64,000 nucleotides of DNA from Pseudomonas lurida. GTDB taxonomy: Bacteria; Pseudomonadota; Gammaproteobacteria; Pseudomonadales; Pseudomonadaceae. A program made the position numbers and the translations under genes. The stretch lies in NCBI RefSeq assembly GCF_013522705.1, contig NZ_JAAMRE010000008.1, positions 1-64,000 on the forward strand, given 5' to 3'. The notes beneath the pieces are model-generated. The model was not told where the DNA came from, searched no databases, and saw only the letters and a list, made by a program, of their open reading frames with translations. Shown here piece after piece: positions 41,591-50,357 of this stretch (its first letter is position 1; each line of letters begins with the position of its first letter).

Positions 41591-42568
41591 TCAGCGCACC
41601 ACGATCACCCGGTCCAATAAGCTGTGCTGTTCGAAGCCCAGCACCGCCTGCAGCGCATTCAGCACTGCTTGCGGGTCCTTGCTCGGGAAACTGCCGCTGA
41701 CGCGCTTGGCGCCCATCTCCTTATTAAGCAACAGGATGCGGCCCGGGTAATAACGTCCAAGATCCTCGACCACATCGGCCAACGCAGCCTTGTAGTAATT
41801 GAGCCAACCGTCGCGCCAGGCCAGGCGCGATTCGCTGTCGACCGCTTGCAAGGGTTCGGCGATGCCATCGGCATAAGCTACCTGCTGGCCGGCGATCAGC
41901 ACCTGCTGCTGGCCGTTTTTAGAGGGTGTGACCCCGACACGCCCGGTCAACACCGTCACCTGCGCGCCCGCCGGTTGCAGGCGCACTTCGAATTGCGTCC
42001 CCAGCACACGCGCTTCACCACTGCCGGCCTCCACCACAAATGGCTCACCGGTGTGGGCCACGCTGAAAAAGCCGGCGCCGCGACGCAACTGGATATGCCG
42101 CTCGCCGTGGCTGTAATCCACCGCGATGGCACTGTCGGCATCCAGGGTCACTTGAGTGTTATCCGCCAGGGTCACGGTCTTCACCTCCCCCGGCGCGCTC
42201 ACATAATCGGCACCGAAGTCATCGATCCAGCGTGACGGCTGCCACCCGGCGCCCATCGAAATCATCAGCAGCAGGCACGCGGCCATGGCCAGTGCGCCGG
42301 ACCAACGCAGCGCCCGCGAGCGCTTCGCGCGGTTCATGGCGTCGAGGTAGCCCTGCAGCGCCTGGGCATCTTCATGCACGAGCTGGCGCGCGGGCACTTC
42401 GCTCAACTCCCACAGCACCTGAGCCTGGGCGTAGGCTTCGACGTGGGCCGGGTCGGCGCGCAACCAGCGGCTGAACGTGGCCTGATCGCCACTGCTGGGC
42501 TGGTCGTGCAGCAGACTCAGCCAGGCCAGGGCGGCTTTTTCCTGCTCGGGCGTGGGGGTGAGGTTCAC
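41591..42568 (-). CDS. FecR-type anti-sigma regulator (no adjacent receptor)
   Basis: The 325-residue FecR family protein has a cytoplasmic N-terminal domain with the Trp-rich anti-sigma pattern (AALAWLSLLHD, FSRWLRADPAH), one membrane helix (about 88-106) and a periplasmic FecR domain (GEVKTVTLADNTQVTLDADS), followed by an STN-like tail (RILLLNKEMGAKRVSGSF). It would pass a signal from a TonB receptor to the sigma factor just upstream, with which it overlaps by ATGA. No receptor gene follows, so the partner may be FecA at 47040 or a receptor elsewhere. Confidence 0.88.
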   Translation of the reverse strand: MNLTPTPEQEKAALAWLSLLHDQPSSGDQATFSRWLRADPAHVEAYAQAQVLWELSEVPARQLVHEDAQALQGYLDAMNRAKRSRALRWSGALAMAACLLLMISMGAGWQPSRWIDDFGADYVSAPGEVKTVTLADNTQVTLDADSAIAVDYSHGERHIQLRRGAGFFSVAHTGEPFVVEAGSGEARVLGTQFEVRLQPAGAQVTVLTGRVGVTPSKNGQQQVLIAGQQVAYADGIAEPLQAVDSESRLAWRDGWLNYYKAALADVVEDLGRYYPGRILLLNKEMGAKRVSGSFPSKDPQAVLNALQAVLGFEQHSLLDRVIVVR

Positions 42569-43140
42569 AGTGCTTTCCCTGGCGTGCGTGGGGTCGATGG
42601 CTCGCGAAGGCTGGCCTTGCAGGCTTCGAGGGCACGCATCATATGTTTTTCCACAGCGCTTTGGGACAGGCCCATGGCCTTGGCGATGTCGGCGTATTTA
42701 CGCCCATGGATGCGGTTGAGCAGGAATATGTGCCGGGTGCGCTCCGGCAGGCTGCGCAGGGCGGCTTCGACATGCCGCAGATCATTGCCTGCCTCCAACG
42801 CGGCCTGGGGTTCGCAGCCATGATTGTCGCGCTGCTCCGGCAACCAGCCTTCGTTGCTGCGCACCCGCGCGCCTTCGCTGCGCAGGTAGTCGATGGCGAT
42901 ATTACCTGCGCAACGCAACAGGTAGGTGCTGAGCTCTTCGACCTGCACCAGGGGCCGGCGCCAGAAGCGCAGGAACAAATCCTGCACCAGGTCGGCCGCC
43001 GTGGCGCGGCAGCCGACGCGGCGATTCACCAGAGCTTCCATCTGCGCACGCTGGGACAGGAACACCTGCAGAAAATGCGCGCGCCCACCCGGCGTGTCGG
43101 GCTGGGGCGAGTCCTGGGAATCGGGTGGGTTGCCGATCAT
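42565..43140 (-). CDS. ECF sigma factor, FecI type (second copy of the locus)
   Basis: The 191-residue iron-starvation-type sigma factor has region 2 (TAADLVQDLFLRFWRRP, YLLRCAGNIAIDYLRS) and region 4 (LPERTRHIFLLNRIHGRKYADIA, LSQSAVEKHMMRAL). It is followed by a coupled FecR-type regulator. It is the fourth gene of the DUF3649-PepSY-DUF3325 operon, 13 bp after DUF3325. The start is uncertain: ATG 43140 lacks a good ribosome site, and later starts are possible. It is clearly diverged from FecI at 45526. Confidence 0.85.
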   Translation of the reverse strand: MIGNPPDSQDSPQPDTPGGRAHFLQVFLSQRAQMEALVNRRVGCRATAADLVQDLFLRFWRRPLVQVEELSTYLLRCAGNIAIDYLRSEGARVRSNEGWLPEQRDNHGCEPQAALEAGNDLRHVEAALRSLPERTRHIFLLNRIHGRKYADIAKAMGLSQSAVEKHMMRALEACKASLREPSTPRTPGKAL

Positions 43141-43153
43141 GATGCAAACACAC

Positions 43154-43480
43154 TCAGAGGATGGCGAAGGCCGCAACGGGACTGGCCAGCAGGCCGGCGC
43201 CCGCCAGAATCAAGGCCAGCCTTGGCCGATACGGCAACAACAGCACCAATAGCAAAGCGCTGAGCATTAACACCGCGCACCACTCCACCAGGCCCTGGGC
43301 CCAACCGGACAGCCAGACCGCCGGCCCTATGGCCAGCGTCAGCAACAGCCCGCCCGCCACACGCAAGCCCAGGCGCCGAGCCGGCGACGGTTTGCTGCGC
43401 AGCAGTTCGCCATGATGACGGTCGGTGGCCAGGCACAATGCGGTGAAACCCGCGTAGCACATCAACATCGCGATCAGCAT
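43154..43480 (-). CDS. DUF3325 membrane protein
   Basis: The 108-residue product has three hydrophobic helices and the DUF3325-type start ending in FTALCLATDRHHGELL. Function is unknown; it often accompanies PepSY membrane reductase genes in iron loci. It begins directly after the PepSY stop (43481/43480) and so is tightly co-transcribed. Confidence 0.8.
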   Translation of the reverse strand: MLIAMLMCYAGFTALCLATDRHHGELLRSKPSPARRLGLRVAGGLLLTLAIGPAVWLSGWAQGLVEWCAVLMLSALLLVLLLPYRPRLALILAGAGLLASPVAAFAIL

Positions 43481-45055
43481 TCAGTGGGCCTCACGTTTGA
43501 GGGTCAACGGGCGTGCGCGCTCAGCCTTGGGCGCTGGCACGCCGCGACGCTGCATCTTGCGGGCTGCCCAGGCGAAAAATACACCGCAGGCCAGGCAGGT
43601 CAGGTCGAAACCGGCCATAGCCCAGTCGCCGCTGGCCAGTGCCACGCCCAGGTGATGGGACGTGGTCAACGCATTGATCACCGGGATCGCCATAAACAGC
43701 AGCGCGGCGACGCTCAGTTGCTCGACCCACCCCCGGCGGCCACGGCGCACACTCGCGTGCAGCAGGCTCAAGCCCCAGGCAATGAAGAAGGTCTGAACTT
43801 CCCAGCCGGAACGTTCGGCGAAGCTCACCGGCAGCAGACGATTGGCCCAGAAGAATGCGGCGATGGCGATCAGCAGGCCGGACATGCTGGCGATGTTCAA
43901 CACCTCCACCAGACGCAATTCAAACGGCATTACGTGGGCTTTGGCATGCTTGAGTTGACGCTTGCCTAGCCAGATCACCAGCCCGGTGCCGATCATCGCC
44001 GTGCCCGCCAGGCCGCAGATAAAGTACAGCCATCGCAGCACCGGCCCGGCGAAACGGCCCATGTGCAGGCCATAGAAACTGCCGCCGACCACCGCCGGCA
44101 ACGACGGCTCGCCGCTGACCCGCAGCAGCTCGCCGGTGGTGCCGCTGAACGACACGGTGCTGCCAAAGTCGTGCACCACGCTGTCGGAACCGGCGCGGAA
44201 CACATTGACCGACGCATTTACGTCGCTGGGGTTAATTACCGCCACCCGCTCAACATGGCCACCCGCCCATTGCGCCCGCGCCTGTTGGTACATCGATGCC
44301 AGCGGCAGCAAGCGACCGGGCTGGCCGAGCGCGGGAGCATTATCGGTGGCCGGGAATACGTCGCTGAAAAACGCCTGGGTGTCATTGCCATAGGCGGCCA
44401 GAATCGGCGCCGGCATCACCATGCTCATGAAAATCACCAGGCTGCTGTAGGTAATCATCAGGTGGAACGGCAGCACCAGCACTCCCACGGCATTGTGTCC
44501 ATCGAGCCAGGAACGCTGGCCTTTGCGCGGGCGGAAGGTGAAGAAGTCCTTGAAGATTTTCTTGTGGGTGATGATGCCGGTGATCAACGCGACGAACATC
44601 ACCATCGCGGCCAGGGTGGAGAGCCAACGCCCCCACGGATAGGGCATTTGCAACTGGAAGTGGAAGCGATAGAAGAACTCGCCGCCCATGCTTTCGCGCG
44701 CCTGCACGGCAAGGCCGCTGACCGGGTCGAGGGTTTTGCGCATGAAATTGCCGCGCTGGCCGGGGTCGACCTTGTCCTGCCACATCACCGACAGGCCGGG
44801 CTCGCGGGCGTCCGGCAGGTTGATAAACCAGCGTGCGGCGGTCGGGGCGTTTGCCTGCAGGTACTGCTGCGCCACAGTCAGGCTGCGCACGTCATCGACC
44901 GGGTGGGTCTGTACTTCGGGCTGCATCCAGTGGCTGATTTCTTCCTTGAAATAGGCCAGGGTGCCCGTCAGGAAAATCGCGAACAGCAGCCAGCCGAAGA
45001 TCAATCCGGCCCAGGTGTGCAACCAGGCCATCGCCTGGCGAAAGCCCTCTCTCAT
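43481..45055 (-). CDS. PepSY-associated membrane protein, probable periplasmic iron reductase
   Basis: The 524-residue PepSY-TM protein begins MREGFRQAMAWLHTWAGLIFGW. Its first helix and later helices carry histidines in pairs (LHTWAG, FHFQL, GHNAVGVLVLPFHLMI, YGLHMGRFAG) that suit haem or metal binding. About seven helices are seen. Relatives (FoxB, FpvG types) reduce ferric siderophores in the periplasm so that iron can be released. The ATG overlaps the DUF3649 stop by ATGA. Placed opposite fecIRA, it may reduce ferric citrate after uptake; this is inference. Confidence 0.85.
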   Translation of the reverse strand: MREGFRQAMAWLHTWAGLIFGWLLFAIFLTGTLAYFKEEISHWMQPEVQTHPVDDVRSLTVAQQYLQANAPTAARWFINLPDAREPGLSVMWQDKVDPGQRGNFMRKTLDPVSGLAVQARESMGGEFFYRFHFQLQMPYPWGRWLSTLAAMVMFVALITGIITHKKIFKDFFTFRPRKGQRSWLDGHNAVGVLVLPFHLMITYSSLVIFMSMVMPAPILAAYGNDTQAFFSDVFPATDNAPALGQPGRLLPLASMYQQARAQWAGGHVERVAVINPSDVNASVNVFRAGSDSVVHDFGSTVSFSGTTGELLRVSGEPSLPAVVGGSFYGLHMGRFAGPVLRWLYFICGLAGTAMIGTGLVIWLGKRQLKHAKAHVMPFELRLVEVLNIASMSGLLIAIAAFFWANRLLPVSFAERSGWEVQTFFIAWGLSLLHASVRRGRRGWVEQLSVAALLFMAIPVINALTTSHHLGVALASGDWAMAGFDLTCLACGVFFAWAARKMQRRGVPAPKAERARPLTLKREAH

Positions 45056-45354
45056 GTGCGCGTCATCCAAAAACCAACGCCCGCCAGGGTCGCAAACAGG
45101 GCACTGGGCAGCATCACGCCAAGCCATGCACGCGCGGCGCTGCGGCAGGCGAAGCACCAGAGCACCGCCAGCAGATAGAACACAAACGAGCTCATCATCC
45201 CGGTGATCACCGCGTCGGCACGCGCGGTGGGCAACCACAGTGCCAGGCAGATACTGGCCAGGGAGGCCATAAGGTAACCGCCAATCACCGCCGCCAACAC
45301 GCGCGAGGTGACAGCAAAGCGGTAAGCCAGGGGCAATGAGGTTTTGCTTTTCAT
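45052..45354 (-). CDS. DUF3649 membrane protein
   Basis: The 100-residue product has three hydrophobic helices and matches the DUF3649 family (YRFAVTSRVLAAVIGGYLMA). It opens the reverse operon DUF3649-PepSY-DUF3325-sigma-FecR. Its function is unknown; it is a regular companion of PepSY iron reductases. The start lies about 33 bp from the Fur-box-like site, so the operon is probably iron-repressed. Confidence 0.82.
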   Translation of the reverse strand: MKSKTSLPLAYRFAVTSRVLAAVIGGYLMASLASICLALWLPTARADAVITGMMSSFVFYLLAVLWCFACRSAARAWLGVMLPSALFATLAGVGFWMTRT

Positions 45355-45386
45355 GGGGAACGGCGCCAGGTTCGTCAGCGCGCAAT

Positions 45387-45405
45387 ATTAATGATAAATA
45401 TTCTC
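45387..45405. promoter_or_regulatory. Fur box
   Basis: ATTAATGATAAATATTCTC matches the 19-bp Fur consensus GATAATGATAATCATTATC at 14 of 19 positions. It lies between the divergent DUF3649 operon and fecI, so one Fur dimer pair could repress both in iron-replete cells. A further dyad GAACAA-TTC-TTGTTC lies nearer fecI (about 45476-45490). Confidence 0.75.
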
Positions 45406-45525
45406 ATAAGCAAAACAGAACGGATGAATCGCCGAGCCGTGCCGATTGCCGAACCTCGTTGCCCGCCCTACAATGCGAACAATTCTTGTTCTCTAACGCC
45501 TGCCGATGCCTGCGGAGTGTTCGCG

Positions 45526-46014
45526 TTGTCGCCGTCCAACACCGTCGAAGTTTTGTACAACGACCATCATCACTGGCTCACGGGCTGGTTGCGACGCAAG
45601 CTCGGCTGCCCGGAAAGTGCCGCCGACCTGGCGCAGGACACCTTTATCCGCGTGCTCACCGCCCGCGAAACGCCCACACTGATCGAACCGCGCGCCTTCC
45701 TTACCACCGTCGCCAAGCGCGTGCTGTACAACTTCTATCGCCGCCAGGATCTGGAGCGCGCCTACCTCGACGCCCTCGCGCAGATGCCCGAGCAATTAGC
45801 ACCCTCGGAAGAGGAACGCGCGATCATCCTGCAAACCCTGATGGAGCTGGATCAACTGCTCGACGGCCTGCCCGTCCAGGTTAAACGCGCCTTTCTGCTG
45901 GCCCAGCTCGACGGCCTCACTTACGCGCAGATCGGTGCCGAACTGGGCATCTCCATCGCCACCGTCAAACGCCACCTGCATAAAGCGGCACTGCGCTGCT
46001 ACTTCGCCCTATGA
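45526..46014 (+). CDS. fecI: ECF sigma factor FecI
   Basis: A TTG start at 45526 is chosen: GGAG lies eight bases upstream, and the resulting 162 residues match FecI length, whereas longer readings begin inside the Fur-box region. Region 2 (LAQDTFIRVL, FLTTVAKRVLYNFYRR) and region 4 (LPVQVKRAFLLAQLDGLTYAQIA-like, ISIATVKRHLHKAAL) are clear. FecI drives transcription of fecA when FecA binds ferric citrate. It overlaps fecR by four bases. Confidence 0.9.
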   Translation: MSPSNTVEVLYNDHHHWLTGWLRRKLGCPESAADLAQDTFIRVLTARETPTLIEPRAFLTTVAKRVLYNFYRRQDLERAYLDALAQMPEQLAPSEEERAIILQTLMELDQLLDGLPVQVKRAFLLAQLDGLTYAQIGAELGISIATVKRHLHKAALRCYFAL

Positions 46015-46949
46015 ATATTTCCAGCCATGTCGCCGACCAAGCCGTGCATTGGCTGCTGGAAATGCAGCAAGGCACGCTCACCCCACGTCAACAGGCGGCC
46101 TGGCAGCAGTGGTTGAACGCCCACAGCGAACACCAGCGCGCGTGGGAGCATATCCAACGCGTCAATCAGCGCCTGCGCGGCATGCCCTCGCCCCTCGCCC
46201 ATGCAACGCTTACTGCTCCTACCAGCAGTCGGCGTCAGGCGCTGAAGCTGTTGTTGCTCCTGGGTGCCGGCTCGGCCGCGGCCTGGGGCCTGCGCCGGCA
46301 GCACATCCTGCCGCCGCTGACTGCCGATTACCGCAGCCCCGTCGGCCAGCGCCGCCAGGTGCAGTTGGCGGACGGCAGCCAGCTGCAGCTCAACACCGGC
46401 AGCGCGGTGGATGTGCATTTCGATGGTGAACAACGCCTGGTGCGCCTGCTCGAAGGCGAGATCCTGCTCAGCGCCAACGCCGGCAGTTCCGCGCTGCAGG
46501 TACTGACCGGCCAGGGCCTGCTCAGCAGCCAGGCCGCGCGCGTCAATGTGCGTCAGTTCAACGACCACACTCAGGTGGCCGTGCTCAAAGGCCGCGTCGA
46601 GGTGATGCCCAACACCTACAGCGGCCTGCCGCTGGTGGTCGAAGCCGCGCGCCAGGTCAATTTCACCCGTAAGGGCTGGGATACCCCGCGCGCCACCGAC
46701 GCCAACAGCGGCGCCTGGGCCGAAGGCATGCTGATGGCTGCGCATATGCGTCTGGAGGACTTCCTCGGCGAACTGGGCCGCTATCGCCGAGGCCAGCTCA
46801 ACTGCGATCCGCAGGTAGCCAATCTGCTGATTTCCGGCAGCTACCCGCTGGATGACAGCGAACGCATTCTCGACCTGCTGGAAATCAGCCTGCCGGTGAA
46901 AGTCCGCCGCTTCACCCGCTACTGGGTCACGGTGCAGGCCCGCGCATAA
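46011..46949 (+). CDS. fecR: FecR, anti-sigma/co-activator of FecI
   Basis: The 312-residue protein has an N-terminal domain with the three-Trp pattern (WLLEMQQGTLTPRQQAAWQQW, then AWEHIQ), one membrane helix (about 78-95) and a periplasmic FecR domain (RRQVQLADGSQLQLNTGSAV) with a C-terminal receptor-interacting part. It relays the state of the FecA signalling domain to FecI. ATG overlaps the fecI stop (ATGA). A stem-loop separates it from fecA. Confidence 0.92.
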   Translation: MNISSHVADQAVHWLLEMQQGTLTPRQQAAWQQWLNAHSEHQRAWEHIQRVNQRLRGMPSPLAHATLTAPTSSRRQALKLLLLLGAGSAAAWGLRRQHILPPLTADYRSPVGQRRQVQLADGSQLQLNTGSAVDVHFDGEQRLVRLLEGEILLSANAGSSALQVLTGQGLLSSQAARVNVRQFNDHTQVAVLKGRVEVMPNTYSGLPLVVEAARQVNFTRKGWDTPRATDANSGAWAEGMLMAAHMRLEDFLGELGRYRRGQLNCDPQVANLLISGSYPLDDSERILDLLEISLPVKVRRFTRYWVTVQARA

Positions 46950-46994
46950 ATTATTTTTCAACACCGTGAGCCGTTTTCCGTACCTCGCGTGACA

Positions 46995-47026
46995 GAGAAG
47001 GAAAGCCCCCTTGATCCTTCCTTCTC
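46995..47026 (+). promoter_or_regulatory. Stem-loop in the fecR-fecA gap
   Basis: GAGAAGGAA (46995-47003) and TTCCTTCTC (47018-47026) form a perfect 9-bp stem with a 14-base loop, ending 13 bases before the fecA ATG. No T-run follows. It may stabilise the fecA message, act as an RNA processing point between fecR and fecA, or shade the fecA ribosome site. Confidence 0.6.
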
Positions 47027-47039
47027 AGGACCGCCCTTC

Positions 47040-49379
47040 ATGCCCCAGCAACCGACCCTTCTTGCCCGCACCCTGCGCCAACTGCTGCTCGGCGCCAGCC
47101 TCAGCCTGACGGTGCTGCCGTCGGTCATGGCGGCCCAGACCCAGCCTTATCACATTGCCCCCGCCTCCCTTGAAGCAGCGTTGAATCAGTTTGGCCGCGA
47201 AGCCGGTGTGTTGATTTCGTTCGGCTCCGAGGTAACCGCCGGCCTGCAGAGTCGCGGCCTGTCCGGCAACTACAGCGCCGCCGACGGCCTGCAAACGTTG
47301 TTGGAAGGCACCGGCCTGCAAGCACGCGCCGAAGGCGCCAACGCCTACAGCGTGCAACCGGCCAGCGCGCCCGCGACCATTGAGCTTGGCACCTCCAGCG
47401 TGGTCGGCGACTGGCTCGGCGATGCGGCGCAGACCCATGTGTTCGAACACCCCGGCGCCCGTGACGTAATCCGCCGCGAAGACTTCGAACGCCAGGGCGC
47501 CACCCAGGCCCGCGACGTACTCAACCGCATCCCCGGCGTCAACGCGCCGGACAACAACGGCACCGGCAGCCACGACATGGCGCTCAACTTCGGCATCCGT
47601 GGCCTCAACCCGCGCCTGGCTTCGCGCTCCACCGTGCTGATGGACGGCATTCCGGTGCCGTTCGCGCCGTATGGCCAGCCGCAGCTGTCCTTCGCGCCGA
47701 TCAGCATGGGCAACATGGACGCGGTGGACGTAGTACGCGGTGGCGGTGCCGTACGCTACGGTCCGCAGAACGTCGGCGGCGTGGTCAACTTCGTGACCCG
47801 TGCGATTCCGGATGCGCCCACCGTCAAAGGCGGCCTGCAGACTGAAACCAGCCCATCCTCCAGCCACGATGGCTTCAAGACCACCGGCAACCTGCTGGCC
47901 GGCGGCACTGCCGACAATGGCCTGGGTGGCGCGCTGCTGTACTCCGGCACCCGTGGCGGCGATTGGCGCGAACACAGCGACACACGCATCGACGACCTGA
48001 TTCTCAAGGGCAAGTACCAGCTCGACGACGCCAACAGCTTCAACGCCATGGCGCAGTATTACGAAGGCCAGGCCGATATGCCGGGCGGCTTGAACGTCGC
48101 GGATTACAAGGCCGACCCGTATCAGTCCACCCGCCCCTACGACAAATTCTGGGGCCGCCGCACGATGTTCAACGTCGGCTACCGCTACGAGCAGGACCGT
48201 CGCGAGTTCACCGTCAACAGCTTCTTCACCAAGACCCTGCGCAGCGGCTACCTGGACCAGGGCTCGTTCCTGTCGTTGTCGCCGCGCGAATACTGGGTAC
48301 GCGGTCTGGAAACCCGCTTCGCCCAGGGCTTCGACCTCGGCCCGACCAACCATGAAGTCGGCGTCGGCTACCGCTACATCAACGAAGCCGGCCACGAACT
48401 GCGCTACCGCACGCCGATCAACGCCAATAACCAGCAGATCCCGAGCACCGATAGCCGCAATGACCGTGACACCCGGGGCGGCACCGAAGCCAATGCGTTT
48501 TTCATCGATGACCGGATTGATATCGGCAAATGGACCTTAACCCCAGGCATCCGCTACGAGATGATCGAGTCCCAGCAGACCAACAACCTCAGCAACGTCA
48601 AGTACAAGGGGGATTACAACACCGCGCTGCCGGCGCTCAATGTTCTGTATCACGTGACCGACGACTGGAACCTCTACGCCAACACCGAAGGCTCGTTCGG
48701 CAGCGTGCAGTACAGCCAGATGCCCAACCGCGTGACCAGCGGCGAAGTCAAACCGGAAAAAGCCCGCACCTGGGAACTGGGCACCCGTTATGACGACGGT
48801 ACCCTGCGCGCGGAAATCGGCGCGTTCCTGATCAACTTCGACAACCAGTACGAAAGCAACCAGACCAACGACTCGGTGATCGCCCGAGGCGAAACCCGGC
48901 ACCAGGGCATCGAGACCAGCGTCAACTACGCGCTGGACGGTTTGAACCCGGCGCTGGCCGGCTTCGATGTCTATGCGTCCTACGCCTACGTCGACGCCAC
49001 CATTCGCGAAGACGGCCCGAACAAAGGCAACCGCGTGCCCTTTTCCTCCAAGCACAAAGGCACGCTGGGCGTGGGTTACACCGAAGGTCGCTGGAAACTC
49101 AACCTGGACAGCAGCTACCAGAGCAGCCAGTTTGCCGACAATGCCAACACCCGCGCCGAATCCGCCGACGGCGCCAACGGACGCATCCCCGGCTACATGC
49201 TGTTCAGCAGTCGTGCGGCGTACGACTTCGGCCCGCAGCTGTCGGACCTGAACGTGGCCGTCGGGGTGAAAAATATCTTCAACAAGCAGTACTTCACCCG
49301 TTCGTTCGATGACAACAACAAGGGCAAATACGTCGGCGAACCGCGCACGGTGTATGTGCAGACGTCCATCGCGTTCTGA
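47040..49379 (+). CDS. fecA: Ferric citrate TonB-dependent receptor FecA
   Basis: The 779-residue receptor has a signal peptide (about 1-31), an STN signalling domain (about 34-115), a plug (from about 125; GARDVIRREDF, RIPGVNAP) and a 22-strand barrel with C-terminal Phe. Long stretches agree with E. coli FecA as I remember it (VVGDWLGDA, NNGTGSHD, FGIRGLNPRLASRST, MDGIPVPFAPYGQPQLS, GKYVGEPRT). It imports diferric dicitrate and signals through FecR and FecI. ATG 47040 is preferred to GTG 46989, which lies in the stem-loop. Its stop abuts that of the LysR gene. Confidence 0.95.
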   Translation: MPQQPTLLARTLRQLLLGASLSLTVLPSVMAAQTQPYHIAPASLEAALNQFGREAGVLISFGSEVTAGLQSRGLSGNYSAADGLQTLLEGTGLQARAEGANAYSVQPASAPATIELGTSSVVGDWLGDAAQTHVFEHPGARDVIRREDFERQGATQARDVLNRIPGVNAPDNNGTGSHDMALNFGIRGLNPRLASRSTVLMDGIPVPFAPYGQPQLSFAPISMGNMDAVDVVRGGGAVRYGPQNVGGVVNFVTRAIPDAPTVKGGLQTETSPSSSHDGFKTTGNLLAGGTADNGLGGALLYSGTRGGDWREHSDTRIDDLILKGKYQLDDANSFNAMAQYYEGQADMPGGLNVADYKADPYQSTRPYDKFWGRRTMFNVGYRYEQDRREFTVNSFFTKTLRSGYLDQGSFLSLSPREYWVRGLETRFAQGFDLGPTNHEVGVGYRYINEAGHELRYRTPINANNQQIPSTDSRNDRDTRGGTEANAFFIDDRIDIGKWTLTPGIRYEMIESQQTNNLSNVKYKGDYNTALPALNVLYHVTDDWNLYANTEGSFGSVQYSQMPNRVTSGEVKPEKARTWELGTRYDDGTLRAEIGAFLINFDNQYESNQTNDSVIARGETRHQGIETSVNYALDGLNPALAGFDVYASYAYVDATIREDGPNKGNRVPFSSKHKGTLGVGYTEGRWKLNLDSSYQSSQFADNANTRAESADGANGRIPGYMLFSSRAAYDFGPQLSDLNVAVGVKNIFNKQYFTRSFDDNNKGKYVGEPRTVYVQTSIAF

Positions 49380-50252
49380 TCAACTGCCCGCCAGGCACGA
49401 CGGCGTGCCGGCCACCAGCGCATCGATGGCACAGCGCGTCTTGGCCGGCATGTGCGTGGCCGTCGGCCAGATCACATGGATCGGCGCAGGCTGCTCACGG
49501 CAATCCGGCAGCACCGCCTCCAATTGCCCACGCAGCACGTAATGCGCAATCAGCCAACTCGGCAACCAGGCCAGGCCGACACCTGCAATCGCGGCATCGG
49601 CCACGGCCTGGAGGTCGTCCATGATCAACGGCGAGGCGATACCGGCACGCTGCGAGGGTTGGCTGCGGTACGCAATGCCACGGTGCTCGGCGAGGTCTTC
49701 GACCCGCAGGATCGGCCCCAGGCGTTTGAGGTAAGCCGGGGACGCGGCCAGCCCCACCACCTGTTCGCCCAGGCGCCTGGCGCTGAGTCGATCGGTGTCG
49801 GGCAGCGCACCGATGCGTACGGCAATATCGAACCCTTCCTGCGCCAGGTCCGTCAGTCGATCGGCGAAGCAAATCTCCACCTCCAGCCCCGGATAACGGT
49901 CCATCAAGCCCCACAGCGCCGGCGCAGCATAGTGATGACCGAACGCCAACGGTACGCTCGCCCGCAGGCGCCCGCGCGGTTGCTGCCGACCGCTGTGCAG
50001 CACCGATTCGGCGGCCTCCAGTTCGGCTTGCGCGCGCAGACAATGCTCGTAGTACGCCTGGCCATCCTCAGTCAGACGCTGGCGACGGGTGGAGCGCTGC
50101 AACAGACAGGTGCCAAGCCGCGCCTCCAGCCGTGCCAGGCCCTTGCCGACGGCGGACCGGGTGAGGTTCAGGCGTTCGGCGGCCTCGGTCAGGTTGCCGC
50201 TTTCCACGATCTGCAAAAACAATTCAACGCCATCGAAACGGGGGGTGACCAT
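49380..50252 (-). CDS. LysR-type regulator
   Basis: The 290-residue protein has an N-terminal winged helix (LFLQIVESGNLTEAAERLNLTRSAVGKGLARLEARLG) and a LysR substrate-binding domain with FDIAVRIGALPDTD, of the CrgA/YhjC-like subgroup. It is divergent from the DHA2 efflux gene at 50358 and probably controls it. The stop is immediately next to the fecA stop, so their transcripts converge. The ligand is unknown. Confidence 0.9.
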   Translation of the reverse strand: MVTPRFDGVELFLQIVESGNLTEAAERLNLTRSAVGKGLARLEARLGTCLLQRSTRRQRLTEDGQAYYEHCLRAQAELEAAESVLHSGRQQPRGRLRASVPLAFGHHYAAPALWGLMDRYPGLEVEICFADRLTDLAQEGFDIAVRIGALPDTDRLSARRLGEQVVGLAASPAYLKRLGPILRVEDLAEHRGIAYRSQPSQRAGIASPLIMDDLQAVADAAIAGVGLAWLPSWLIAHYVLRGQLEAVLPDCREQPAPIHVIWPTATHMPAKTRCAIDALVAGTPSCLAGS

Positions 50253-50292
50253 AATGTGATTGTCGCCTTGAATTCCCTAACTGACGGAAAAC

Positions 50293-50305
50293 TTATCACG
50301 GATAA
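50293..50305. promoter_or_regulatory. Dyad TTATC-ACG-GATAA in LysR/efflux divergent region
   Basis: A short inverted repeat in the 105-bp gap between the divergent LysR and DHA2 transporter genes has the T-N11-A form expected of a LysR box. It is a candidate binding site for the regulator at 49380-50252. Confidence 0.45.
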
Positions 50306-50357
50306 AGAATTAAATTCCCCTGAAAATGGCTAATCCATCCGTTTACAGGAGAATCCC

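Noticed and set aside
46989..47039. GTG start of fecA at 46989
   Set aside because: It would add 17 residues before the signal peptide and lies inside the base of the stem-loop without a ribosome site.
49377..49382. Palindrome TGATCA at the fecA/LysR junction as a regulatory site
   Set aside because: It is simply two abutting stop codons on opposite strands.
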